In this document: positions 29,247-38,530 of the stretch, one piece after another
How the letters are laid out: each line of letters begins with the position of its first letter
Position numbering within the stretch: position 1 is the first letter of the stretch
Notes under the pieces: model-generated
Told to the model about the DNA's origin: nothing
Databases searched by the model: none
Seen by the model: the letters and a program-made list of their open reading frames with translations, nothing else
Origin: an uncultured Clostridia bacterium
Lineage (GTDB): Bacteria; Bacillota; Clostridia; Lachnospirales; CAG-274
Assembly (NCBI GenBank): GCA_947627855.1
Contig: CANQXR010000006.1
Location: 1 to 64,000, forward strand
Direction of reading: 5' to 3'
Length of the DNA stretch: 64,000 nucleotides
Translations under genes and position numbers: made by a program

Positions 29247-30815
29247 TTATGCCTCCTTTCGCATAATATGCAGTTCATCGGGACCGAAATCAACTGCGAC
29301 CTCATCTCCGGGCTTATATTCTCTTGTGGTTGTTATGAGGAAAACATAGCCGGCTGTTCTGAATGTAACGTCATATACACCTGTTTCTATGGTTTCGGGG
29401 TCAAAATCGTATGCCACCTCGGTTATTTCTACCGATGTATTGCCCTCAAGGAGCCATGCCGAGGCATTTGCCCATGTTTTGAGATCCGTTTCGAGGGCAA
29501 CGCTTTCCTTTATTTCATCTATGTTTTTATAGAAGTTTACGGCGTAGATTTCTTCACCGTATTTTTCGCTTACGACCTTATTTACTTCATCAACGATCAT
29601 ATTAACGGTTATGTTTGTGCCTGCGTTGGTGTAGAAGGTTACGGGGTAGACACCGTTTTTTGCCTTTATGGAATAGTCTACTTTGCTTATGGATATCCAC
29701 TCATCGGCATCGGGATTCCATGCCTGGGCATCTGCTCTTGCTATAATGTCTGCTTTTGTCAGTTCGGGAACGTCCTCAATGTCCAGATAGAAATTGTTTG
29801 CGCTCATTTTTTCATTCGCCTTGGCATTGAATACGGGCTTTTCATCGGAAACACGCATCTGCACTTTTATTTCCGTTCCCTTTCTTACCTCAACTTCGGT
29901 TTCGTAGAATATGCCTTTAAACAGGGTCGATTTTACAATGCCGTTGAATTTGCCTTGGTTTTTCGGAACTATCTTTATATCCTCAGGACGTATTACGACA
30001 TCAACTTTTTCGTTTTCCTCAAAGCCCGAATCAACACAATCGAAGGTTTTGTCGCCGAAGGACACTGTCCTGTCCTTTGGCATAATACCGTCTATTATAT
30101 TGCTGTCGCCTATGAAATTTGCGACAAAACGGTTTTTAGGTTCGTTATATACTTCTTCGGGAGTGCCTATCTGTTGTATTTCTCCGTCTTTCATTACGAC
30201 TATTTTGTCAGACATGGTGAGGGCTTCTTCCTGATTGTGGGTTACAAAAATAAAGGTTATGCCAACCTCCTGATGTATCTTTTTAAGCTCGTACTGCATT
30301 TCTTTTCTGAGCTTAAGATCAAGCGCTCCGAGAGGCTCATCAAGAAGCAGCACTTTTGGCTCGTTTACGAGAGCACGAGCTATTGCCACACGCTGCTGCT
30401 GTCCGCCTGACATTTCATTTATGCTGCGTTTTCTGAAACCTTCAAGCCCTACAAGCTTGAGCATTCTCATAACCTTTTGCTCAATGATATCCTTTGGTTC
30501 TTTTTTTATTTTAAGTCCGAAGGCAATGTTGTCGTAGACATTCATATGAGGAAAGAGAGCATATTTCTGAAACACGGTGTTGATCTCACGTTTATAGGGC
30601 GGAATCTTACTTATTTCCTTATCGGCAAAATAAATCTCGCCTTCTGTCTGTGACAGAAAACCGCCCATGATTCGCAGAAGAGTGGTTTTTCCGCAGCCGC
30701 TGGGACCCAAGATGGTTACAAACTCATTTTCGTAAATATCGAGATCGATACCCTTCAAAACTATCTGACCGTCAAAGTCCTTTACAAGATTTTTTAAACA
30801 GATTAGCTTATTCAT
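29247..30815 (-). CDS. potA: Spermidine/putrescine transport ATPase PotA with inserted repeat domain
   Basis: A 522-residue ATPase, about 150 residues longer than usual PotA. I choose the ATG at 30813-30815, with AAGGAGG upstream; the longer reading frame has no ribosome site. Walker [10 protein letters not shown] is at 37-45, the signature MSGGQQQR near 135, and [15 protein letters not shown] from about 157. The TOBE domain opens with [20 protein letters not shown] (291-310) and closes with the typical [16 protein letters not shown] (503-518). Between them lies an insert of about 175 residues containing two diverged copies (about 352-410 and 442-497) of an Ig-like beta unit with an LTKADII.../TWANASAW start and GVYPVTF/GVYDVTF in the middle. 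The frame is intact throughout. Confidence 0.93.
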   Translation of the reverse strand: MNKLICLKNLVKDFDGQIVLKGIDLDIYENEFVTILGPSGCGKTTLLRIMGGFLSQTEGEIYFADKEISKIPPYKREINTVFQKYALFPHMNVYDNIAFGLKIKKEPKDIIEQKVMRMLKLVGLEGFRKRSINEMSGGQQQRVAIARALVNEPKVLLLDEPLGALDLKLRKEMQYELKKIHQEVGITFIFVTHNQEEALTMSDKIVVMKDGEIQQIGTPEEVYNEPKNRFVANFIGDSNIIDGIMPKDRTVSFGDKTFDCVDSGFEENEKVDVVIRPEDIKIVPKNQGKFNGIVKSTLFKGIFYETEVEVRKGTEIKVQMRVSDEKPVFNAKANEKMSANNFYLDIEDVPELTKADIIARADAQAWNPDADEWISISKVDYSIKAKNGVYPVTFYTNAGTNITVNMIVDEVNKVVSEKYGEEIYAVNFYKNIDEIKESVALETDLKTWANASAWLLEGNTSVEITEVAYDFDPETIETGVYDVTFRTAGYVFLITTTREYKPGDEVAVDFGPDELHIMRKEA

Positions 30816-30858
30816 TTTAGCCTCCTTAGTTGAAAAATGCCCGATTTTTAAAAGGAAT

Positions 30859-31023
30859 GCTGCCCACGCTCCTCTCTTCAAAGCGCCTGACGGCGGTTTG
30901 AAGAGAGGAGCGGAGCCGAGGGGGGTGAGGGGCGAGGCGGCTGCAAAGGAGCAGCGGACGTGTCCGCTGCTCCTTTGCAGCCGCCTCGCCCCTCACCCCC
31001 TCGGCTCCGCAACCGGGTCGGCA
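30859..31023 (-). repeat. Two-hairpin palindromic element E9
   Basis: The short hairpin is at 30868-30911 and the long hairpin at 30911-31009, with arms of about 47 bp and one G bulge. The apical 20 bases at 30951-30970 (GCAGCGGACGTGTCCGCTGC) are identical to those of E12. The right flank reads TTGCCGACCCGGTTGCGG on the minus strand. It lies between the probable potABCD promoter and the potA start. Confidence 0.9.
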
Positions 31024-31046
31024 AACCTTATATATGTTCATTTGAT

Positions 31047-31074
31047 ATTATACTATTTTTTTCAAAAAAATCAA
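31047..31074 (-). promoter_or_regulatory. Probable sigma-A promoter for potABCD
   Basis: On the minus strand TTGATT (31074-31069) and TATAAT (31052-31047) are separated by 16 bases. Transcription from it would run through element E9 before reaching potA. Confidence 0.65.
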
Positions 31075-31172
31075 TAGATTAAAGGTTTTTTTTAATATTA
31101 AAGAGCAATTTTTATAAGCAGAATAGCTTAATGTACAGTTTTAAGCCATATTGCTCCATTCCGAAATGGGTT

Positions 31173-31296
31173 TAAGGCTGCTCCGCCCTTGGTGACGTCC
31201 CTTCGGGGGACGTCACCAAGGGCGAACCAAAAGAGGGGCGTTCCTCTGATGCTAAGCCGCATCAGAGGAACGCCCGCCCCGACGCCGCATCGGATA
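31173..31296 (-). repeat. Two-hairpin palindromic element E10 (short variant)
   Basis: The short hairpin is at 31184-31224 with the UUCG-type tetraloop GTCCC-TTCG-GGGAC. The long hairpin at 31235-31280 is reduced to about 18 bp with one bulge. The flanks GGCTGCTCCGCCC and CGACGCCGCATCGG match family ends. It is 55 bases past the stop of the LysM gene. Confidence 0.8.
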
Positions 31297-31350
31297 AGCC
31301 TGTAAAACAGTGCCTCCGAATGGCAGTTTCATTAGTTATTCATTATGATT

Positions 31351-32577
31351 TTAATTATCTTCCGGTGGGGCAGTTTCTTCGGAAGAATCACCGTTTTCCT
31401 CACCGCCGTTATCTTCGTCAGGGACATCGTTGTTTGATGAGCTGCCGTCGATAGTTGCTTCATCGGTTTCAACGCCGTTTATATAGGTCGTCTTTATAAT
31501 TGCTGCCGAACCGTTGCTTCTGTCAACCGTCTGGGTTACAACGCGTATATCAAGAAGAGGCACTGTGGCATTTACCTTGATTTCATCGCCTATGGAAATT
31601 ATTGTTGTATCCTTTATATTGGGATTGGCTTCCATAAGCTGAGCTGTTGTAAGACCGTATCTCGCCGCTATTTTGCCAAAGCTGTCGCCGGATACCACGG
31701 TGTATGTGATTTGCTGGGATTTGGTTCCGTTAAGCTTTTCGTATGCCTGATCAGTTGTCATAATTTCAGAGCCGTCAACAAACTTTGTTGAATATTCAAG
31801 TCCGACAATTTCCGGTCCTTCAATTATATCCGCTGTATTTTCGACATAATCGAGGACGTGTTCGGAAAGTATTCTGTCTGTGACGGTTTTAGCCGCTTCT
31901 TCATTTGACACGACAGCCATTTCCGTTCCGTTTATGGAAATTGTGGAGGCTTCCACATTATATTTGAGCATATCGTTTATTTGCTTAAGCAGATAATCCC
32001 CTGTGGCAACGTTTTCATCGTTTTTGCCGGCGTGAACCCTTTTGGTTTCGATATCGCTTGTTATCTGTACGTTTGTGTTCAGGGACGACTTGAGCTTAGC
32101 CGTACAGGTTTCGGTAAGATAGTCCTTGGTATATGTTTTGTCGAGAACTATACCTGCCGATTGTCCGTCTACGAAAACCTCAACGGCGTTTTTGTTGGTA
32201 AACATATATATTACCAATATAACGAATATGGCAATTGCGCAGCCAATTATCAATTTGAATTTTGGCAGCGAATTTTTCTTGCCGAAAAGAGGCTTATAGG
32301 CTGAGCCCTTTTTATATCCGCCCGAATTTCTGCCCGCAGGAAACATATTTATGCTTTTCTGAGATGAAGCATTTTTTCTGTTTCTCTCGGAGCCTGTGTT
32401 TACGACGGGTGTCCTTGGCGCAGGTCTGGAATTTGAGAGTCTTGGACCCTGCATATTTTCAAGGGCTGTATGTCTTCTTCTCTGCTCGGCTATTTTGCTT
32501 GCGGCAGAACTTCTTCTCGGATTTCTTGGGGTTGGGTTTTCTTCATCTGTTCGGTTATTGTTTCTGTTGGTTGCCAT
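31351..32577 (-). CDS. Membrane-anchored LysM protein
   Basis: A 408-residue protein. The N-terminal cytoplasmic region (1-105) is long, basic and Asn/Arg-rich. One transmembrane helix is at 108-126, followed by an extracellular part. A LysM cell-wall-binding domain is at 291-335 (TYTVVSGDSFGKIAARYGLT...IGDEIKV). A short stretch resembling part of a G5 domain (about 343-376) and an acidic low-complexity tail follow. Related clostridial proteins often continue into an M23 peptidase, which is absent here, so it may only bind peptidoglycan. GGAGAGGTGAAACA precedes the ATG. Element E10 follows. Confidence 0.85.
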   Translation of the reverse strand: MATNRNNNRTDEENPTPRNPRRSSAASKIAEQRRRHTALENMQGPRLSNSRPAPRTPVVNTGSERNRKNASSQKSINMFPAGRNSGGYKKGSAYKPLFGKKNSLPKFKLIIGCAIAIFVILVIYMFTNKNAVEVFVDGQSAGIVLDKTYTKDYLTETCTAKLKSSLNTNVQITSDIETKRVHAGKNDENVATGDYLLKQINDMLKYNVEASTISINGTEMAVVSNEEAAKTVTDRILSEHVLDYVENTADIIEGPEIVGLEYSTKFVDGSEIMTTDQAYEKLNGTKSQQITYTVVSGDSFGKIAARYGLTTAQLMEANPNIKDTTIISIGDEIKVNATVPLLDIRVVTQTVDRSNGSAAIIKTTYINGVETDEATIDGSSSNNDVPDEDNGGEENGDSSEETAPPEDN

Positions 32578-32704
32578 TGTTTCACCTCTCCTTTACCGTG
32601 CTTTTTATATATCAAAATGTAAAATTCGTCACTGTTTTTATATTATTTTATACCAAAAAGCACATATATGCAAGGAGTAAAATCAAATCTTTTTCAAATA
32701 ATTA

Positions 32705-33871
32705 TTACAGACTGAGAATTTCATCTGCGAGAGCTTCAAGGGCTGGCACATCGCCTTCCTTGAGTGCAGAACGTATCGTAACTGTATTTGAACAGATTTT
32801 CATATTTTTCATACCTTCAAAATATGCTCTTATGAGCTTGCCTGCCATAGGCGCCCATGTTCCGTTTTCCATAATGCCTATTTTTCTGCTTTGATAATTC
32901 TTTATTTTAAGGTGATAGAGGAAGTCCTCAACTATGGGGAAGAGGGCTGCATCATAGGTGGAGCTGCATACTATCAGTTTGTCATATCTGAATGCGTCCT
33001 CTATTGCTTCGGCAAGATCCTCTCTTGCGAGGTCGCAGACAACCACTTTTTTTGCGCCCTTTTCTCTGAGGATATCTCCGAGCTTTTCGGCTGCTTTTCC
33101 CGTATTTCCGTGAATTGAGCCGTAAGCCACCAGAACACCGTCATCTTCAGGTCTGTAAGAGCTCCATATATCATATTTATCGATATAATAGCCCAGATTT
33201 TCCTTTAAAATGGGTCCATGGAGAGGACAGATAATATTTATGTCAAGGGCTGCTGCCTTTTTCAGAAGTGCCTGAACCTGTGCGCCGTATTTTCCTACGA
33301 TATTCATATAATATCTTCTTGCTTCACAAGCCCAGTCCTCATCTGTATCAAGTGTGCCGAATTTACCGAAGCCGTCTGCTGAAAAGAGAATTTTGTCTTT
33401 TTCGTCATATTCAACCATTACCTCCGGCCAGTGTACCATGGGGGCAAATATGAAGTGAAGCTTATGCTCGCCCAGATCGAGAACATCGCCGTCCTTTACG
33501 GTTATGGCTCTGTCGGAGATGTCGAGGGTGAAAAACTGCTTATAATATACGAAGGTTTTTGCATTTCCCACAATCTTTATATTTTCGTATTTTTCGGCAA
33601 GACGCTGTATGCATGAGGCGTGATCCGGCTCCATATGGGATATTACAAGATAATCGGGGGTTCTGCCGTCAAGGGCCTGTTCGAGATTATTGAACCACTC
33701 GTCTGCTTTTCTTTTATCCGTTGTATCCATAATGGCAATTTTTTTGTCAACAACGAGATATGAATTATAGGAGATGCCGTTCGGAACGACATATTGGCTT
33801 TCAAAAAGGTCTATATCCTTATCATCACAGCCAATGTAGATTACAGAATTGCTTACTTTAAATGTACTCAT
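32705..33871 (-). CDS. fprA: Flavodiiron protein (FprA family)
   Basis: A 388-residue A-type flavoprotein that reduces O2 to water (or NO) in anaerobes. The metallo-beta-lactamase-like domain keeps the diiron ligands H79, E81, D83 and H84 (SHMEPDH), a later H in MVHWPE, D in SADGFG and H in CPLHGP. The flavodoxin domain (about 250-388) has GSIHGNTGKAAEKL for FMN binding. No rubredoxin domain is fused. It supports a strictly anaerobic lifestyle with oxygen defence. Confidence 0.95.
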   Translation of the reverse strand: MSTFKVSNSVIYIGCDDKDIDLFESQYVVPNGISYNSYLVVDKKIAIMDTTDKRKADEWFNNLEQALDGRTPDYLVISHMEPDHASCIQRLAEKYENIKIVGNAKTFVYYKQFFTLDISDRAITVKDGDVLDLGEHKLHFIFAPMVHWPEVMVEYDEKDKILFSADGFGKFGTLDTDEDWACEARRYYMNIVGKYGAQVQALLKKAAALDINIICPLHGPILKENLGYYIDKYDIWSSYRPEDDGVLVAYGSIHGNTGKAAEKLGDILREKGAKKVVVCDLAREDLAEAIEDAFRYDKLIVCSSTYDAALFPIVEDFLYHLKIKNYQSRKIGIMENGTWAPMAGKLIRAYFEGMKNMKICSNTVTIRSALKEGDVPALEALADEILSL

Positions 33872-33911
33872 TTTTTTTCATTTCCTTTCTGATAATATAT
33901 TTTTGCGGATT

Positions 33912-35306
33912 TCAGACGGCTTTTGCTGCTGCCGTTTCTTCATTCCGCAGTCTTTTCATTTCAATTATGAGAAAAATCGTTGAGAGTATGACTGCTCCCA
34001 GATCGGCGGTAGGGGTTGCGAGAAGTATGCCCTTAAGCCCCATAAAATAGGGGAGTATATAGAGCAGAGGTATGAGCAGAAGAAGCTGTCTTGAGGTTGA
34101 AAGCACGACTGCCGTTTTTATTCTGCCTATGGATTGGAAATAGTTTGAGGTAACTATCTGATAGCCTACTATGGGCATAATCATAAACCAATATTTCAGG
34201 GCTATTTTTGAAAATGCAATCAGGTTTTCGTCCTCCTTGTTGTACATACCTATTATCTGATCGGGGAAGAGCCTTGATGCGGCGTATGACAGCGTTACTA
34301 TTATTGTTGCGAATATAATGGCATATAAAAGGGTTTTTCTTACACGCCCGTAATTCTTTGCCCCGTAGTTATAGGAGATTATGGACTGTGCGCCCTGATT
34401 TATGCCTATAACGGGAAGCACGAACAATGTGACAAGGCTGTTTATAATGCCAAGACCCGAAATGGCTATTGTGCTGCCGTATTCGCTTGCGGCTCCGTAT
34501 TTGAGAAGCTGCTTGTTGAGTATAACATTCATAAGTGCGCTTGCCGCCTGAAGTATTGCCGCCGAAAAGCCGTAGATGGTTATAAGGCGTACATATCTGG
34601 GCTTGAGATTAAGCTTTCTGAAGTCAAGACGGAGCAGTGACTTCTTCGACATAAGAAATGCAGCGACAAACAGGGACGTGCCTATCTGACCTATGACTGT
34701 GCCGAGGGCTGCGCCGAAGGTTCCCAGATTCAAGGTGAATACGAACACATAATCGAGAATTATGTTTGTTACCGCTCCTATTGCCATAGTGACCATGGAC
34801 CTTACCGGTCTGCCCTGTATTCTTATGAAGTTGTTTGCGCCAAGCCCCATATTCTGAAATGCGCCGCCTATAAGAACAAGCCGCATATAGGGGGCGGCAT
34901 ACGGAAAGGTTTCGTTGTCCGCTCCGAAGGCATAGAGAAGGGGTTCTATAAAAATATTTCCCAATATACCCAATACAACTCCTGCAACTATCATAAGCGT
35001 ATATGAAGTGAGGAATACCTTCTGCGCCTCTTCGTTGTTCTTTTCTCCGAGTTTGATAGAGGTAAGTATGGAGCCGCCCATGCCGAAGAGAACACTGAAC
35101 GCCATCATTATTACCATTATAGGAAAGCAGATCGTAAGAGCCGCAAGACCTGCTGCACCAAGATCGGGATTGTTTCCTATAAACATTCTGTCTACTATAT
35201 TGTAGATGGCGTTTATAAGCATACCCACAATGGCAGGTATGGAGTATGAAATCAGGAGCTTACAGACAGAAGCGCTCTCAAGCTCTTTGGTTTTATCCAA
35301 TTTCAT
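33912..35306 (-). CDS. MATE family efflux transporter
   Basis: A 464-residue (from ATG) multidrug and toxin extrusion transporter with about twelve membrane helices in two homologous halves. Typical segments are [24 protein letters not shown] and [17 protein letters not shown]. It probably exports cationic compounds in exchange for sodium or protons. The start is ambiguous: GGAGG is only two bases from the ATG at 35306 but eight bases from an in-frame TTG at 35300-35298. Either start lies inside the end of gltX, so the two genes overlap and are translationally coupled. Confidence 0.88.
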   Translation of the reverse strand: MKLDKTKELESASVCKLLISYSIPAIVGMLINAIYNIVDRMFIGNNPDLGAAGLAALTICFPIMVIMMAFSVLFGMGGSILTSIKLGEKNNEEAQKVFLTSYTLMIVAGVVLGILGNIFIEPLLYAFGADNETFPYAAPYMRLVLIGGAFQNMGLGANNFIRIQGRPVRSMVTMAIGAVTNIILDYVFVFTLNLGTFGAALGTVIGQIGTSLFVAAFLMSKKSLLRLDFRKLNLKPRYVRLITIYGFSAAILQAASALMNVILNKQLLKYGAASEYGSTIAISGLGIINSLVTLFVLPVIGINQGAQSIISYNYGAKNYGRVRKTLLYAIIFATIIVTLSYAASRLFPDQIIGMYNKEDENLIAFSKIALKYWFMIMPIVGYQIVTSNYFQSIGRIKTAVVLSTSRQLLLLIPLLYILPYFMGLKGILLATPTADLGAVILSTIFLIIEMKRLRNEETAAAKAV

Positions 35307-36738
35307 TACCTCCCAGAACTTCAATTCCTTTTTTAAGCCTTGCCAGTGTTTCATCTCTTCCGAGAAGAACGCAGATTTCAGATGCGCCGCAGGGTGTTGC
35401 GGGCTTGCCGGAGAGGGCTGTTCTTACAGGCCATAATATCTGACCGTTTTTAAGCCCGTTTTCCTTTGCCGTATTTACCATGGCGCTGTAAAGGCTGTCG
35501 TTATCCCAATCCGGCGTTTTTTCAAGAACAGGTATTATAAGCCTGAGAAAATCAAGGGAATTTTCCTCATTTGTTTTCATTTTCTTATGCCTGTAAAGGG
35601 ACTTGTCATATTCGGGAAGCTCGTCTATAAAATCCACAAGCTCGGGAATATCATAGACAGTGTTTATTCTTGTTTTGACCATATCCGAAACCGACCTGAG
35701 ATCCACGCCGGGAGTTTTTATGGATTTTTCAAGCACAGGCTCCGACATTCTGAAAAATTCCTCCGGGCTTAGCATTTTAATATATTCGCCGTTCATCCAT
35801 TTAAGCTTTTCCGGATCGAAAATGGCGGGGGATTTTGAAATTCCCTTTACATCGAAGCACTCTATAAGCTCTTCCATGGTGAAAATTTCCTTGTTTTCGG
35901 AGGGTGACCAGCCGAGGAGGGTTATATAATTCACTATGGCCTGGGGCAGATAGCCCTTTTCTATAAGATCCTGAAATGATGCGTCGCCGTTTCGCTTTGA
36001 AAGTTTGTTGTGAGCATCCTTCATAACAGGCGCAACGTGTATATATGTGGGTATATCCCAGCCGAACGCCTCATACAGAAGATTATATTTTGGCGTTGAT
36101 GACAGATATTCGTTGCCCCTGATTACATGGGTTATATTCATAAGATGATCGTCTATGACATTTGCAAAATTATATGTGGGAAGTCCGTCTGATTTTATGA
36201 GTATCTGATCCTCCATATCCTCATTGTCAACAGTGACCTCGCCGTAAACCTCGTCCCTGAAGGTGGTTTTGCCCGGACGTATTTTTTGTCTGATTACAAA
36301 GGGAACATTGTTTTTCAGATTGTTTTCTATTTCCTCCTTTGTAAGTGACAGGCAGTGTCTGTCATATTTTACGCCAACATCTCCCTCGGCTCTCAGACTG
36401 TCAAGCCTTTCTTTGGTGCAGAAGCAGTAGTATGCTTCGCCCTTTTCCACAAGCTCCAAGGCGTATTTCATATAGTCATTTTTACGCTCAGACTGAATAT
36501 ACGGTCCGTAGTTTCCGCCGACATCGGGACCTTCATCGTGCTTTATGCCCGCAATTTCGAGAGTTTTGTATATTATATCCACTGCGCCGTCAACATATCT
36601 TTCCCTGTCGGTATCTTCAATTCTGAGTATAAAGCTGCCGCCGCCATGCTTTGCTATGAAATATTCATATAAAGCCGTCCTTAAATTGCCAATGTGCATA
36701 TACCCTGTGGGGCTTGGGGCAAATCTTGTTCTTATCAT
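35293..36738 (-). CDS. gltX: Glutamate--tRNA ligase
   Basis: A 481-residue class I aminoacyl-tRNA synthetase. The HIGH-type motif is HIGN at 15-18 in [18 protein letters not shown], and the KMSKS-type motif is KLSKR in [12 protein letters not shown]. The catalytic core and C-terminal anticodon-binding domain are present. Its last codons overlap the start of the MATE gene. The unknown membrane protein gene lies 15 bases upstream. Confidence 0.96.
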   Translation of the reverse strand: MIRTRFAPSPTGYMHIGNLRTALYEYFIAKHGGGSFILRIEDTDRERYVDGAVDIIYKTLEIAGIKHDEGPDVGGNYGPYIQSERKNDYMKYALELVEKGEAYYCFCTKERLDSLRAEGDVGVKYDRHCLSLTKEEIENNLKNNVPFVIRQKIRPGKTTFRDEVYGEVTVDNEDMEDQILIKSDGLPTYNFANVIDDHLMNITHVIRGNEYLSSTPKYNLLYEAFGWDIPTYIHVAPVMKDAHNKLSKRNGDASFQDLIEKGYLPQAIVNYITLLGWSPSENKEIFTMEELIECFDVKGISKSPAIFDPEKLKWMNGEYIKMLSPEEFFRMSEPVLEKSIKTPGVDLRSVSDMVKTRINTVYDIPELVDFIDELPEYDKSLYRHKKMKTNEENSLDFLRLIIPVLEKTPDWDNDSLYSAMVNTAKENGLKNGQILWPVRTALSGKPATPCGASEICVLLGRDETLARLKKGIEVLGGNEIG

Positions 36739-36753
36739 ATAAAAATCTCCTTA

Positions 36754-37296
36754 TTAATAGTAATCGTCCAGATCTATGTTTGAAATCTGTTCCTTTTTGG
36801 TTCTCAGGTCAGTCTGCATTTCGTTGAGAGTCTGTATTTCCTCATCATAATTCTTACGCGCCCTGCCGTTTGCTGCGGCATTCTGATTTTCAACGCTGAT
36901 TATATGATAAAAATTCGTAAGCGTATAGTCTATCAGACCGTCCACGAGATAATATTGTTTGAAAATATCGTCCTCAAGCATGGCGTTGTCATACTGTGTG
37001 TTTACGCTTTCAAGAATAGTTTCATCGGCGTTTACCTGCTTAAGTGTGTCATAACATACGTTTTTGGCATTTTCCATCGCTTCGGTAAGCTCTGCCGCAT
37101 ATTGCTTTCGGTAGCCTGCCGCCTCATATCTGAGGTAAAGAAACATACCGAGAGCCACTAAAACAAGTATGGCTGCAAGCACTAAGCTCAGCTTCAGATA
37201 ATATTTCATTCTTTTGCGCTTTTGCCTGTCTGTTATGTGCTTAAGGCTGTCGGGCTGTGTTTTATTTTCAGACTTCTTTTCAGACTTCTTTCCCAT
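36754..37296 (-). CDS. Unknown membrane-anchored protein
   Basis: A 180-residue protein that I do not recognise. A basic, lysine-rich cytoplasmic start (1-33) is followed by one transmembrane helix (about 34-54) and a mostly helical extracellular part with coiled-coil character near the C-terminus (about 145-172). There are no cysteines outside one at about 90 and no catalytic motif. Its gene ends 15 bases before gltX on the same strand, so it is probably the first gene of a gltX-MATE operon. Confidence 0.75.
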   Translation of the reverse strand: MGKKSEKKSENKTQPDSLKHITDRQKRKRMKYYLKLSLVLAAILVLVALGMFLYLRYEAAGYRKQYAAELTEAMENAKNVCYDTLKQVNADETILESVNTQYDNAMLEDDIFKQYYLVDGLIDYTLTNFYHIISVENQNAAANGRARKNYDEEIQTLNEMQTDLRTKKEQISNIDLDDYY

Positions 37297-37425
37297 GAAT
37301 AACCCCCCTTAAAAATATGATTTATATAATATGATAACATTCTTATTGCCAAAAATCAACACAAAACCGATAAAATAATTTTATTTGTGATTTACATAGT
37401 TGTTGCTGTAATTTAAATGTTTGCC

Positions 37426-37454
37426 TTGACAAAATGAGGCAACAGTGATATTAT
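37426..37454 (+). promoter_or_regulatory. Sigma-A promoter for thiSGHE
   Basis: TTGACA at 37426-37431 and TATTAT at 37449-37454 with a 17-base spacer, about 80 bases before thiS. Confidence 0.78.
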
Positions 37455-37482
37455 TTATGTGAATAAAGGTATCGTAAGTAAT

Positions 37483-37513
37483 GGGGCACACCACCGCGGG
37501 TGTGTCCTTTTTG
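37483..37513 (+). promoter_or_regulatory. Attenuator-like hairpin in the thiS leader
   Basis: GGGCACACC (from 37484) pairs with GGTGTGTCC (to 37507) around ACCGCG with one G-T pair, and five T follow. It lies between the promoter and the thiS ribosome site, so it has the form of an intrinsic terminator that must be read through. I do not see the TPP riboswitch core. Confidence 0.6.
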
Positions 37514-37536
37514 CGCTTATTTTCGGGAGGTGCGGT

Positions 37537-37731
37537 ATGCTTTTAAACGGTGAAAGGGTCAGACTTGACAAAGAGCAGTCTTTATATGATTTTCTCAGAG
37601 GGCTTGACTACAACATAGACAGAATTGCCGTAGAGCTTAATTATGAGATAATACCCAGAGAGAAATTCAGGGAGGTTGTGCTGACGGAAGCCGATGTTAT
37701 GGAGGTAGTCACCTTCATGGGCGGCGGCTGA
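37537..37731 (+). CDS. thiS: Thiamine biosynthesis sulfur carrier ThiS
   Basis: A 64-residue ubiquitin-like sulfur carrier ending in the required Gly-Gly (FMGGG). I choose the ATG at 37537, with GGGAGG six bases upstream. A longer reading frame beginning in the leader would run through the attenuator hairpin and has no ribosome site. The C-terminal thiocarboxylate donates sulfur to ThiG for the thiazole ring. It is the first gene of thiSGHE. No thiF gene is in the window. Confidence 0.93.
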   Translation: MLLNGERVRLDKEQSLYDFLRGLDYNIDRIAVELNYEIIPREKFREVVLTEADVMEVVTFMGGG

Positions 37732-37749
37732 TAAAGGAGGTTTTTATAT

Positions 37750-38517
37750 ATGGAAGATAAGCTTGTTATAGGCGGACACAGCTTTAATTCGAGGTTTATA
37801 CTCGGTTCGGGAAAGTTTTCCCTTGAAATGACTGAAAAGGTAATAAAAAATGGCGGAGTTGAAATGGCGACCCTTGCCCTGCGGCGTGCTAATGTGGGCG
37901 GCTCGGAAAACATACTTGACTATATGCCCGAAGGCATAACACTGCTGCCCAACACATCGGGAGCAAGAAATGCCGATGAGGCTGTGAGGATTGCAAGGCT
38001 TGCAAGAGCAGTAGGCTGCGGCGATTTTGTAAAGATAGAGGTTGTGCATGACAGCAGATATCTTCTGCCGGATAACTATGAAACCGTAAAAGCCACGGAA
38101 ATTCTGGCAAAGGAGGGCTTTATAGTTATGCCTTATATGTATCCCGACCTCAATGCGGCAAGGGATATGGTAAATGCGGGGGCAGCTGCCGTTATGCCTC
38201 TTGCAGCGCCCATAGGCAGCAACAAGGGACTTTCCACAAGGGATTTTATAAAAATACTGGTTGATGAAATAGACGTGCCCATAATTGTGGACGCAGGAAT
38301 CGGCAGACCATCTCAGGCCTGTGAAGCAATGGAGATGGGTGTGGACGCTATAATGGCGAATACGGCGGTTGCTACGGCTTCAGACGTGGGACTTATGGCT
38401 TCTGCGTTCAGACTTGCCATAGAGGCAGGAAGAAAGGCATATCTGGCAGGACTTGGCAGAGTGCTCGAATATAAGGCGGAGGCTTCAAGTCCTCTTACAG
38501 GTTTTTTAAGAGATTAG
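37750..38517 (+). CDS. thiG: Thiazole synthase ThiG
   Basis: A 255-residue TIM-barrel enzyme that builds the thiazole phosphate from deoxyxylulose 5-phosphate, ThiS thiocarboxylate and dehydroglycine. Family segments are [37 protein letters not shown] (with the Schiff-base lysine), [14 protein letters not shown] and [18 protein letters not shown] precedes the ATG. It lies between thiS and thiH in the usual order. Confidence 0.97.
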   Translation: MEDKLVIGGHSFNSRFILGSGKFSLEMTEKVIKNGGVEMATLALRRANVGGSENILDYMPEGITLLPNTSGARNADEAVRIARLARAVGCGDFVKIEVVHDSRYLLPDNYETVKATEILAKEGFIVMPYMYPDLNAARDMVNAGAAAVMPLAAPIGSNKGLSTRDFIKILVDEIDVPIIVDAGIGRPSQACEAMEMGVDAIMANTAVATASDVGLMASAFRLAIEAGRKAYLAGLGRVLEYKAEASSPLTGFLRD

Positions 38518-38530
38518 GAGGTTTTGCTTT

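Noticed and set aside
29244..30410. 388-codon open frame opposite potA
   Set aside because: It lies entirely antisense to a well-supported PotA, has no family motif and a Cys/Tyr/Phe-heavy composition typical of antisense frames.
37455..37536. TPP riboswitch before thiS
   Set aside because: The leader is too short and lacks the CTGAGA and second-arm core; only a terminator-like hairpin is seen.
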